Source of the DNA: Auxenochlorella pyrenoidosa
Lineage: Eukaryota; Chlorophyta; Trebouxiophyceae; Chlorellales; Chlorellaceae
Reading direction: 5' to 3'
Assembly: GCA_001430745.1 (NCBI GenBank)
Contig: KQ482040.1
Coordinates: 1,162,003-1,177,361, forward strand
DNA: 15,359 nt
In this document: piece by piece, positions 1-9,700 of the stretch
Numbering within the stretch: position 1 is the stretch's first letter
Layout: each line of letters begins with the position of its first letter
Program-made: the position numbers and the translations under genes
Notes under the pieces: generated by a model
What the model saw: the letters and a program-made list of their open reading frames with translations, nothing else
Database searches by the model: none
What the model was told of the DNA's origin: nothing

Positions 1-486
1 AAGTAACGGCAAGCGCGTAGGAGCATCCAGTTGGCTGGACCACATGCCGCCGCCTCGGGCAGTCTGTACATGCCAAGCTCCGGGCATGCGGGGCTGCTGC
101 AAGCCGCCACTTGTCCCTGGCCCTGCAAAGCCTCGCCTGCTGGGCCTAGCTCATGGTGGCGCTGCCCATGGCGGCGCCAAGCCCTGTGCCGGCCACCTCT
201 GACGGCGCCGCGTTCCGGGTGCCGCTCGCCTCTGCCCTCGCTGCAGCACAACTTCAGCCTGGGCACCCTGGGCATCGTGCTGGGCATGCTGCAAGACAGG
301 CTAGAACGTGAGGCGGGGCTGGCACGCAACCTGCAGCGACCGAGTGCCGATGCAGGGGGGCGCGACGGCGGAAACTGACGACGCTGAATGCGCCTTATGA
401 GCTGGCAGCGTCGCCATTGGCGAGCGCACAGCGGCGCCCTGACTGTGCCCGCGCCGCGCCGCCCCCCCCCCCTGGGCCTCTTGCAG
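1..486 (+). other. unresolved 5' part of the LRR gene or its upstream sequence
   Basis: No confident exon could be placed here. The first secure coding sequence begins at about 487, after a C-run and TTGCAG (481-486) that look like an intron end; this acceptor needs a preceding exon ending with one codon base. A possible start is ATG at 153, followed by an Ala/Pro-rich frame of 51 codons, and a good donor (C|GTGAGG) lies at 306. That donor is in the wrong phase for the LRR frame at 487. Alternatively the LRR frame runs open through the C-run from at least 372, where it reads KLTTLNAPYEL, so the acceptor may be false. Transcript data would decide. Confidence 0.4.
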
Positions 487-2439
487 ACCTGCACATGGCG
501 CACTGCAACGACCTGTTTGCCGCCGGCTCGCCGCTGGGCACGCTGGCCATGGTGGGCGGGCTGCGCTCGCTGGTGCTGGACGACCTGCAGTGCCGGCTGT
601 ACCGCGAGCCGCTGGCGGAGCTGGGCAGGCTCACGCGGGTGGGTGGGCGGGCGTGGGCTTGGGCGGTGGGAGTGCGCCCCGGCTGGGGGGATGGCTCGGG
701 CGGTTGGGCAGGCTCACGCGGGTGGGTGGGGGGGCGTGGATTCGGTCGGCGGGAGTGGAGCGCACGTGCGCCCCTGGCTGTGCGAAAAGGGCGAGGTGGG
801 GGTGGCAGCTCGCCAGGGACGGCCGGCCAGAGGCCGTGCACGCGTGACTGAGCGGGCCGCCTGCTGCTGCTGTGCATCCGCTCACCAATGCCTGCCCGCT
901 GCCTCCCACCCTCCTTTGATCCCCACATGTGCAGCTCACGGAGCTGGTGCTGACGGCCACGCAGCGGCACGGCGTCTTCATCTTCGGCATCGACTGCATC
1001 CCGGACACCTGGCGCCAGCTGTCCAACCTGCGTTGCCTGGAGGTGTGCCGGGGCCGGTCTGGCGTGGGTCGACTGTGTGCGCTGCGGTGTGGGCTGGTGT
1101 GGGCAGCGTTGGGTGCTTTCTGCATCAACAGCAGGATCAGTCTGGGCAGCCTTGCGCACTGGTAGCCTGCGACCCCTCAACTCATTTCCCCCGTTGCAAC
1201 TGCCGCCGCTGCTCCGCTGCAGCTGCGCGGCAACGCGCTGCTCGAGGCGCTGCCGCCGTGGATGCCCATGGCGCTTCCCCGCCTTGAGCTGCTGGACGTG
1301 TCGGCCTGCTCCCGCCTGGACCTGCGCAGTGTCGCTGCCCTCACGCAGCTCAGGACGCTGGCGCTGCAGGTGCGGCCAGGGGGGGGGGCTGGTCAGCAGC
1401 AGCCGCAGCTGTGCGCGCAGCCTTGGGGGCAGCAGCAGAGGCGGCAGTGGCGGCGCTGGGACAGGCCCCCCTGCCGTGCACCTGTGGTGATGCCATCGCG
1501 CCCGCTGGCTTCCACCAGCAAAGCTTTTCGGTAGCGCCTGCTGTGAGATGCCTGCTCAACATGCCTGCCTGCCGCGCCTCAACTCGCTTCTCACCCACCC
1601 ACCCACCCACCACGTGCCCCAGGCAATGGACTTGGTGAGCGGGGGCACGCCTCCGCGGCTGGTGCAGCAGGCCACCGCCCACGGCATGGTGCCGCGTGCC
1701 AAGCTCATGCCCGACTTGTCGCACATGGCCTCCCTGACGGCACTCAACCTGGCAGACAACAACCTGCTCGAGGTGTGGGAGGGGGGTGGGTGGGGGGCCT
1801 GCACAAAGGGGCTGGGCTGGGGAGGGGTAGGGGCTGCGAAAAGGCAGTCATTTCCCTGCCGCTGCTGCAGGTGGCGCCGCCCTTGCCCGGCTCCCCTGCG
1901 CCAGCAAGCTGCTGCCAGGCCCGGCCGCCCAGCCCATCACCGGCGCACGTTCCGCCACCCCCCCTCTGCAGGTGCCGCCCTGCATCCTGAAGCTGACGGG
2001 GCTCGAGGTGCTCGACCTGAGCGGCAACTTCTTCCTGGAGTTCCCGCAGGCCCCCACCCCGCTGCACGCCTTCTCCCGCCTGCGGTGCGAGGGGTGGCGG
2101 GCGGCAGCGCGGCAGCGATCGAGCTGCTACATACTCACGCTACCTGGCAAAGCGCCCAAGGATTTGCTGCTGCCGCTGCTGTTCTGCCAGTCCTGGATCA
2201 GCAGCAAGCAGTGGGGGCAGCGGCAGCCCTTCCCGCCCTTGTTTTTCAAGTCAGCAGGCCCACAGCCTGTTGCCAGCCCCCCCCCCCCCAGGTGGCTCGA
2301 CCTGCGCGCCGTGCATGTCGAGGAGGGCGGCCGCTACTGGAGCCCCGCCAAGTGCACCACCATGCAGCACGTGGCGGCGCTGGCAAAGGCGCTGCGGCGC
2401 AAGAACCGGCATGCCAAGATACTGCACGACACCAGCTAG
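487..2439 (+). CDS. leucine-rich repeat protein (5' end incomplete)
   Basis: Six exons were assembled: about 487-638, 935-1042, 1223-1369, 1623-1772, 1972-2084 and 2292-2439, giving roughly 272 residues and a TAG stop. All internal junctions are GT-AG and phases close (0, 0, 0, 0, 2). Repeats are seen directly: LRSLVLDDL in exon 1, LTELVLTA in exon 2, LELLDVSAC and LRTLALQ in exon 3, LTALNLADNNLLE in exon 4, and LEVLDLSGNFFLEFP in exon 5. The last two join across the intron as the classical L..L.L..N.L...P...L..L..LDLS.N pattern, the intracellular LRR type with a conserved Pro. The final exon is not a repeat: it has a short W-L-D-L cap and a basic tail with RRKNRHAK. No signal peptide, membrane segment, kinase or NB-ARC domain is visible, so the role (probably protein-protein binding) is unknown. 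Introns fall between repeats, as if repeat modules match exons. Confidence 0.75.
623..757 (+). repeat. direct duplication of a 5' splice site, 52 bp copies
   Basis: Positions 623-674 and 706-757 align without gaps at an offset of 83 bp, with 46 of 52 bases identical and the first 25 identical. Copy 1 spans the end of an LRR exon and the intron start (CACGCGG|GTGGGT, boundary 638/639). Copy 2 lies inside the intron and repeats the same donor at 722. Use of the second donor would add 83 nt, shift the frame and meet a TGA early in the next exon, so the first donor is the productive one. Confidence 0.85.
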
Positions 2440-2945
2440 TCAGCTGGGCTGCCATGGCCGGGCCCCTGGCCTGGCTCAACCCGCGCGGCATCCGCAGCTC
2501 CCCTCTCTGCTGTCACCAGCCAGTCCCTCGCCGGCCTCAAGAGCCTATCCTGCATCTTGCCGTGCTTTGACATTTCACACTTTTGCCTGCCCCGTTTGCC
2601 GTTACCTCGTCCGCCACCGCTGCCGCGCACATTGGCGCAACCTGTATGCCTGCCCTGTACCACGCCATCCTCCTGTGCCCTGGCCCCCCGCCCGCCCCCC
2701 CCCCCCTCCCCCCCCCCCCCCCGCGCTGTGCATCCTCGGGCACATTGGCCCTGGGATCGCATGCCTTGTGCTTTTTCCTTGTGCACTTCCTGTACCCACC
2801 GAACAACTGCCAGTTTGCCTGGTTGTAAACCATCAACATCAGGCAGCTGCAGGACGGGGAGCGCAGCTGACCACCGTCGCCCCCCGGGCTGGCTGGCAGG
2901 GGGTTTGCTGTCCCAGTGCACACACGGCGCGGCCCCACTCCCACG
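2440..2945. other. convergent intergenic region, two 3' UTRs
   Basis: This 506 bp lies between the stop of the LRR gene (plus) and the stop of the SKA3-like gene (minus). I see no coding exon here. It holds a long C-tract (about 2684-2722) and one exact TGTAA on the plus strand. I found no exact TGTAA on the minus strand for the SKA3-like gene. Confidence 0.7.
2824..2828 (+). terminator. TGTAA polyadenylation signal of the LRR gene
   Basis: TGTAA is the usual polyadenylation signal of chlorophyte green algae. This copy lies 385 bp past the LRR stop codon and about 120 bp before the end of the opposing gene, so it fits a 3' UTR of roughly 400 nt. It is a five-base motif, so the call rests mainly on position. 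Confidence 0.5.
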
Positions 2946-5900
2946 TCAGACGAGCAGGTAGAGCGTGCCGCCCTGCCCGCCGCGCGCCACGTGCAGCTGC
3001 ACTCGCCCCAGCTTGACCAGGCTGTTCACCACCACCTGCAAGGGGGCCCGTAGTGAGAGCGTGCCTGGGGAGGGACGAGAGGTGGAGGGGCGGTACGAGG
3101 CATGCGCGGAAGCAACACACGCTCGCGGCTCAACCTGACGGGGCCTCACCTTGTGCTTGGCCCCAGCCAGCCCGCTGGCCTCCACATCCTCCATGGCAAA
3201 ACCTGCGCGGCGATGGGGGTGGGGGAACCCAGCGTGCGGTGGCAAGCCTACTTGCGACCTGATGTTTTCACAACACCCGGTCCCGGGTGCCGCTGCATGC
3301 CGCGCAGGCTCGCCCAGCTGCCCCTTACTCACCGTTGGCGCCGCGCTCCTGCACCATGGCGTGCACCGCCGCCAGCGCGGCATTCAGCGTGTCCAGGGGC
3401 AGGCCGCTGCGGATGAACGTCGGCAGCGCCGCGTACTCGCCGTCCGCCACCGGGCGCAGCGGCGGCACCGCCGCCTGCGCTGCCGGCGCTGTCGCCGCCG
3501 CCAGCGCTGGCGCCGCAGCGGGGGGCGGCGGTGGGCAGGCAGAAGCGTGCAGGGTTGAACCAGGTGGCACCAGCGGGGGGGCCATTGGTCCTGAGGGCGC
3601 TGCCGGAGTAGCTGCTGGCCAGCTGGCCGGCAGTGTTGCAGAGGCTGGTCCTGCGGCGAGATTGGTCGCAGCAGGCGCGCGTGCAGGCGGCGCTGCTGCC
3701 GCTGCTGTAGGCGCAGCCGTGGTGGTGCGCCCCAGCGCTGCCGCGATGGCCTGCTCCAGCTGAGGCTTGCTGCGCTCCGACCGTGGTGCCGACTGCAGCC
3801 CCAGGACAGCAGCTGCCGCCAGCGCTGGCTGACGGGCCTGATCTGCATGCAAAGTGGCAGCCATTTGACTGCTGCCACCAGCGGCAGCAGGAGCAGCTGC
3901 CGCAGTGCTACCCAGCGCTCGGTTGAGCAGGAAAGCTGTGCTGGGTGCCTGGGCCTCTGCTGCCGCCTGCGCCAGGGGCGAAGCCAGCTGAGCAGGTGCC
4001 ACAGCCCATGCTTCCTCGGTGCTGCCAGCCGGATATGCAGCCGCGCGTGCAGCATGGCCCACGTCGTCCTCAAGCTGCCCGGCTGCTGGGCGGGAGTGGA
4101 TCACTTGCGCCATCAGGTCGAGCGTGCTCTCCTCCGCATCCAGGCTGTGCCAGCGGGCAGCTGCCAGCCCGTGCTCTGCCTGCTGCCGCGCCGGTGCCGC
4201 GCCCAGCGAGGGCGCGGCCATGTCGCGCCCCGCAGCCGCCGCGGCCGCCAGCGCCAGCGCCGCCACCGGCCCGGCGGCCGCCTCCTCCTCTGCCACGGCG
4301 GCGGCCGCGGCCGGGCGCCGCTGCTTCTCCACCGTCTGCAGAAGGCGCTCGGTGGAGGCCATGATGGCGGGGAACTTCTGGCGGTAGGCCTCCATGAAGG
4401 AGGGCTTGCCCGCCAGCTTGCGCGCGGTGGCGGTGAGCGCAGAGTACACTGTGAGTGCAGGGGGGGTGGGGTGGGGTGGGGGGCACACATCAGGCTGGGT
4501 GAGCGCAGAGTAGACTGTGCGTGCAGGGGGAGTGGGGGGGTGGGGGGGCACACATTGGGCTGGGGTGACTTGACAAGCTGTCAGTGTTCCGCTTGCCCCT
4601 CGTGGCATATGCAGCCTCCTCACAGGCTACAGCATGGCATGCAGAGTGCAGCGCAGCTAAACGTCAGTGCAGCTGGACGTGCGGCGCACCCAACTCACTG
4701 GCATCGTCGGCCTGCCAACCGGGCGCTGCCGCGCCGCTGGGCGTGCCACCCTGCGCGGCAGCCGCTGCCTCTGCATGCGCCATCTGCACCTCCTGCTCCA
4801 TCGCCGCCAGCTGGAAGGCGGGCGACAGGTAGGCAGGCGCCGGCGACATGGACTGCCCGCCCCGGTCGGGCGGCGGGGTGCCGGCGCCGGCAGAGCCGGG
4901 GGCGGTCGATGCGCGCAGGTGCGTGCCGCCGCTGCTGGTGGATGCCGCGTACTTGCCCAGCAGCTCCCTGCAGTCGAGAAGCAGAGGGGGCGGGGGCTAA
5001 TCTGTGCTGGCAAGGCACAACACAGCTGCGGGCGGGGCAACTCCTTCCGTGGCGAGCATCGGCTCGCCACCATCTACCTAAGCGGCGCTCGCAACTTTGC
5101 TGACCCCAGCGCATTTCCCTGCCCGGTGCTGCCGGCATTTGCCCGGCACCCACCTCATGGAGGGGCTCATGGCTTCGGGCGAGGCCAGGCTGGAGGGCGT
5201 GTCGGCGCGCATCAGCGCCTTGGCGGCTGTCATGGGCGCCATGGCCTTGAGGGTTGTGCGGGGTGCTGGGCCACCCCCGCTGCCCCAGCACTGCGCTGCC
5301 GGCAGCGGCGAGTCTGCATCACAGGCGGCGCCGGCCGCGGCCGCAGCACCCAGGTGCGCCCCGGCCAGGCGGTTGGTCACCTCGCCAAGCGCGTCGCCGT
5401 GGGCCGGGTCGCCGCCGCAGAGGGCCGGGCCCTCGAGACTGCCCATGCTGGCATACAGCGGCGCCTCGCCATCGTCGCCACCATCTGCGGCGCAACGCGG
5501 GCCTTGGTGAGCGATACGGCGCGCGTGGGCATCTCCCTAGCCTGCAATCCCACGCAATCGGAGTTGCGCACGCATTCGCAGAGCCCCGCACAACTCTGCC
5601 CGGCCCGCCCGCACCTGGCGCCAGCCCCGCTGCGCCCGCTGCGCCCTGGCCCCCCGCCAGCTCGAGCATGTCTAGCGGGTTCTCCGGCGGCAGCGGCGCA
5701 AACAGGTCGCGGTAGCCGTACTGCGCCAGCTGCGCCTCCAGCTCCTGCACCTGGCGGTGGTTCTGGCAGTACAGCGCCACGCTGTGGCCCACCAGCTCCT
5801 GGAGGGGGGGAGGGCAGGGAGCGACAGGTAGGGAGCAGGCAGCATGGGAGCAGCTCACGCTTGGTTGGCCTGCCCCTCATAGCGGAGGAGGCAGGAGGGA

Positions 5901-6265
5901 CCTGCCAGGCACACAGCCCTGTGTGTTGGTACAGTGGTAAGGGCGTTGTTGCATCGAGCAGGCGGGCGCAGCCTGCAACAATGCCGGCCGGGTGCCTGCT
6001 GTTCGGCCCTGCCACCCGCGCCCACCTCCAGGGAGACCGCCTCTGTGGACACCGCCTCCAGCGCTGCCAGCTCCTGGCCCAGGCCGTCGGCGCGCTGCTG
6101 CAGGTCCTCCAGGATGTTGCGGTAGTAGGTGGCCCCCGTGCGCGGCCGGCTGTCCACGTTGCGCCGCAGCTCCGCCGCCTCGGCCGCCAGCTGCTGCGTG
6201 AAGACCGACAGGCCGTCCTCCAGGCCTCGCAGCGCCTTGCGCACCGCGCTGTGCGAGGAGGCCAT
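2946..6265 (-). CDS. SKA3: SKA3-like kinetochore protein with SKA-type C-terminus
   Basis: Seven exons read on the minus strand: 6265-6026, 5798-5615, 5484-5154, 4967-4699, 4448-3333, 3202-3150 and 3035-2946. They encode 760 residues with all phases closing (0, 1, 2, 1, 1, 0) and GT-AG borders. The first ATG after the divergent promoter begins a predicted helical, coiled-coil segment (about 1-115) containing TYYRNILEDL and AQYGY (105-109). This resembles the SKA3 N-terminus, where a Tyr/Leu-rich helix and a KYGY motif occur. SKA3 joins SKA1 and SKA2 to hold kinetochores on spindle microtubules. Residues 142-677 are mostly low-complexity and Ala-rich, with one helical island (FMEAYRQKFPAIMASTERLL). 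Residues 678-760 resemble the SKA1 microtubule-binding winged helix: EYAALPTFIRSGL, then HKVVVNSLVKLGRV and a final TLYLLV. Human SKA3 is about 412 aa, so this one is greatly expanded. Family assignment is from recalled motifs, not a search. Confidence 0.6.
4432..4563 (-). repeat. tandem duplication of a 3' splice site, 66 bp unit
   Basis: Positions 4432-4497 and about 4498-4563 are adjacent copies of a 65-66 bp unit that differ by a few substitutions and one base in a G-run. Each copy carries, on the minus strand, a pyrimidine tract, CACAG and the exon start reading YSALT. The downstream acceptor (exon starting 4448) gives the model used here. The upstream copy (exon starting 4514) is also in frame with no stop, and would insert exactly 66 nt (22 residues, Pro/His-rich). 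Confidence 0.85.
5943..5984. other. hairpin with 11 bp stem in SKA3-like intron 1
   Basis: The arms GCGTTGTTGCA (5943-5953) and TGCAACAATGC (5974-5984) pair over 11 positions with one G-U/C-A position and a 20-base loop. It lies within intron 1, which runs 6025-5799 on the minus strand. The plus strand just upstream resembles a tRNA A box, but there is no B box. Its role is unknown and may be none. Confidence 0.4.
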
Positions 6266-6756
6266 GGCACGGCAGGGCCTGTGGAGGGAGGGGACGGGCT
6301 GGCCTGCGGTGGGCAGAGGGGAAGCGGTGGTAACGCTAGCGGCGGCGGCGGCAGCGACAGTGGCAGCGGCATGCAAGGCAGCGGGGATCGAATCTTTCAC
6401 GCTGCATGAACCTTGCTCACTTGCCACGGAGCGGGGATCGAGGGCTCGTGTTTTTTTTGAGTCGCCACTGTTGCTGGCTGCCGCTGGCTGCGAGATTGCA
6501 CGGTAGCCAAAGTGATATACAAATCTTTAGCTCAAGCGAGATTCGTGCAGCGGGGTCAGCCGGCGCACTGGTGCCAAAAAGTGGCGCCGCGCTGGCGGCG
6601 ACGCCAGCTGAAGTAGGATGCAGAGACGGCACCTCCTCCTTGCTTCCTGGAGCGTTGTCTGCGCCTGTCCTTGACAGTCAGTAGACTCTCCACCGATCTG
6701 GGGCCGGCTCCTGTTGACGACCAGACCGGTCGCCTCGTGGCGGCCTTCCCTCGGCA
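6266..6756. promoter_or_regulatory. divergent promoter region, SKA3-like / dynein stem genes
   Basis: This 491 bp separates two oppositely directed start codons. It is clearly more AT-rich than its flanks between about 6445 and 6545, including a T-run (near 6450) and GATATACAAATC (near 6513), which may mark the core promoter. The 12-mer AGCGGGGATCGA occurs twice on the plus strand, at 6380-6391 and 6430-6441, exactly 50 bp apart. No coding exon is seen. Transcription start sites cannot be placed from sequence alone. Confidence 0.5.
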
Positions 6757-9700
6757 ATGGCCACTCCAGCAAATCCTGGAGCTCTGTTTGATGTCCGCAC
6801 ACTGGCGGGCTACACACCGCTCCAAACCGCTCAGACCTCGCCCACCTCGGCGCCTGCGCGGCGGGCCGCCGGCGCCCCAACCCGCGGGCGAGCGCTGCAT
6901 CCAGCCCCAAGCAGGTCAGGCAGCCGTATGTATAGAATGTGTCAGCAGCTCCTGCACCAATATTGCGTGGTCAGTCCCTGTTCCAGCATTTAAGCAGCTT
7001 TGGGCAGAGGTTGAAGTTAAGTCGCCTGCCGTCCCATTGCAGAGGAGCATCTGATGGCAGCACCGATGTGTCGTGGGTGAAGACTGATGAGGATGTGTTC
7101 AACTACTTCCAGCGCCATGGCCCTGAGGCACACACGCAGTACTTCTTTTTGCTGCCTTCCACCAACGGCCCCCCGGGGCTCGGGCCTGAGGCCCAGCCTG
7201 CGACAGCGGCTGGCGAATTCTTCCTTCGGGTGGTGAGCAGGCCGGGTGGGTGACCTGCAGGACTTCTTAGTCCAGTCCCTCTATTTACTAGCATGATGCG
7301 AGCGCCATCTTTGCTGCTGCAGGTGGCGCCAGAGCATGTGGCCCACATGCCTCTCTACTTCATCATCAGCCCCCGCCAGGTGGTCCGTGTGGAATCTCAG
7401 CGTGGCGCCGCCTCTGGCACACGCCAGACAGAGACCATGCCCGTGGAGCAGTGGCAGGCCCACAAGCGCGCCTTCATCAGCCTGCGCCGCCTGACCTTCT
7501 TCCACTCCTATGGCATTGCCAAGGCGTTCACCCACTGGCGCAAGACGGCGCGCGGCTGCGTGCTGCAGCGCCGGCAGCGTGCGCTGGCCGGCGCGCTCAT
7601 GCCGGCATGTGACAGCTTTGCCAACGCTCTGCTGGGTGCTCAGGCGGCGCTCGAGGACCGCATCCGCCGTGTGCGCGTAGCCCTGGTGCAGCCTGGCAGG
7701 AGGTTCACCGCAGCGGAGTGGACCGAGCAGCAGGGGGCCTATCGCATGCGGCGGGTGCAGCTGGAGCTGGATGAGGCCGTGGCAGAGCTGGTACGAGCAG
7801 CAGAGGCGGCAGCGCAGCAGGTGGATGCAAAGGCTGCAGAGTTCGAGCGCACGGTGCAGCCGCAGGAGCTGACCGACCGCATTGGGGTGGGTGCTGGCTA
7901 GCTTGTTCGCCAGCAAGGATTTTTCATTGGATTGGCGGCTGCATTGTGTGGAGCTGTGGACAGCAGCACACACACTATGCAACATGCACACTGTTCAGTG
8001 GTTTGCAAGCGCGCTGCCCCAGTCCTGAAGCTCAAACTATGCACGTTCTGCACCACGTCTCGGCTGTCTGCCTCCCGCCACAGGTGGACCTGCACGCCGC
8101 CACATCCAAGGCCCGCGCCCGCTCCATGCAGCAGATCAGGCTGGACAAGATGCAGCGGGCGGCAGAGTACCACCGCTCCCTGGCGCGCCGCTCCCAGCTC
8201 CCCCGCTTCCTGCGCATGCTGGACCTGCGCCTGCGGGCGGGGCTTGCTGACATGGCAGCCTCCAGCATTGCTGCTGTGGTAGATGCGCTGCGTCTTGCGG
8301 CCCCCCGGCCAGAAGGGAACGAAGCTGTAGAGCTGGCCAGGGGCAGCAGCGTCGCAGAGGCGCCTGCCACGAGTTGCAGCTCTGGCGGCGCCGCCACCAG
8401 CCGCTGGCGCCCCGCAGACCCCGTCTTCTTCTGCAGCGTGGTGCTGGCAGACGATGGTGGCATTGGCTTCAACCCTACCCAGGAGGAGTGGACAGCTGCA
8501 TTGGAGGCTGAGGTCATCACTGCCAGCCTTACCCTGGCTGGCAACGTCCCGGCCCTGCTCTCCCTGCCTGCCTTTGAGCGCTATCGCTCTCCCTTGGCTG
8601 ATGAGGAGGGTTTGCAGCAGCCTGCCTGTGCTGCACAGCAGCCACTGGATGCCGCCGACCTGGCAAAGCAGCACCCCGTCTTTGCAACCGCGGCAGCGCA
8701 GCTGCAGTCCATGTTGGCAGACAGCTTCGCGGCAGCTCGCGAGCTGGCGCAGCAGTACCAGGGCTACCACGAGATCCGTCGCTTCGGTGCACAGTTTGAT
8801 TTCGAGGAGTGGGCCGCCAAGCAGCGGTGCGGCAATGTGGGCAGACGGCCGCCAGGGTTTGTTGGCTGGATCGGCCAGTTCAGCGAGCTGCCAGCCCATC
8901 TCATCACTGCTCTTCCTCCAGCATGACACGTAATCCTAGCCCGCAGTGTGCCCTTTTGATCAGCCGGGATTCTGCATGCACCTCCCTTGTACACACAGGG
9001 AGGCGCTGGATCTGCCTGCCACAGATGGCTTGCTGAGTCGGTTGCGCGGCTGGCAGGAAGAGCTGGAAGGCATGCCGCTGTCCAGCGCCGCCGGTCTGCT
9101 GCTAGTTGATGCAGCGGGGCTAAAGGACCAGCTGGCGCCAATTGTGTCCACAGCACACGAACTGGTCTCCGGGCTGCTGCTGCGGCTGGCGGGGGAGCGC
9201 TGCCGTGAGGTGCTGAGCGAGCTGGCAATGTGGCGAGAGGTGGCGGGGGCGCGTCCCCATGCCCTGGTTGGCTTCCTGCCCTGGAGCTCGCAGCTGGCGG
9301 TGATGCAGGTGGGGGAGAGGGGTGCTTGAAGAGCATGGGAGTTTTGCGAGCGGGGGGTGCCTGCTGCTGGACCGGCAGATGTTGAGCATGCTTGGGATCT
9401 TGAGATCAAGCACCTGTACCAAGGTCTAGCTAGGTGCATTCACCAGTTGTGAGCACGAGACGAGTGTCAAACTTGCCGTGCAGTCTGGCCTGGCGGAGCG
9501 GCTGGCAGCAGCAGATTTGGCGGACGCTGCGTTTGAGCTGGTGGTGAGGCACACACTGAAGCTGCCCACAGCGGATGCTGTCAAGCGTGACGATCTGCGC
9601 GACGCGTGTGCTGCGCTGCCGACCGAGCTGGCAGAGGCGACGGCGTGGGCAGGCAGCCAGCGCAGCGCGCACATCGTGGCGGTGGCGCAGCAGGCAGCGG

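Noticed and set aside
1590..1615. CACC repeat as a regulatory microsatellite
   Set aside because: It is simply the C-rich tract before the acceptor of an LRR intron; similar tracts precede several other acceptors.
2684..2722. Poly-C tract as a transcription terminator
   Set aside because: Poly-C is common in this sequence and there is no known terminator of this kind for nuclear genes; it may also be of uncertain length.
3847..5103. Long plus-strand open frame of 418 codons opposite the SKA3-like gene
   Set aside because: It is a shadow of the GC-rich minus-strand exons. Its translation is low-complexity Arg/Ser/Pro and crosses well-supported introns of the other strand.
5910..6010. tRNA-like A box (TGGTACAGTGGTAAGGGC) in an intron
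   Set aside because: There is no GGTTCGA-type B box at the right distance and no acceptor stem closes, so a tRNA gene is not supported.
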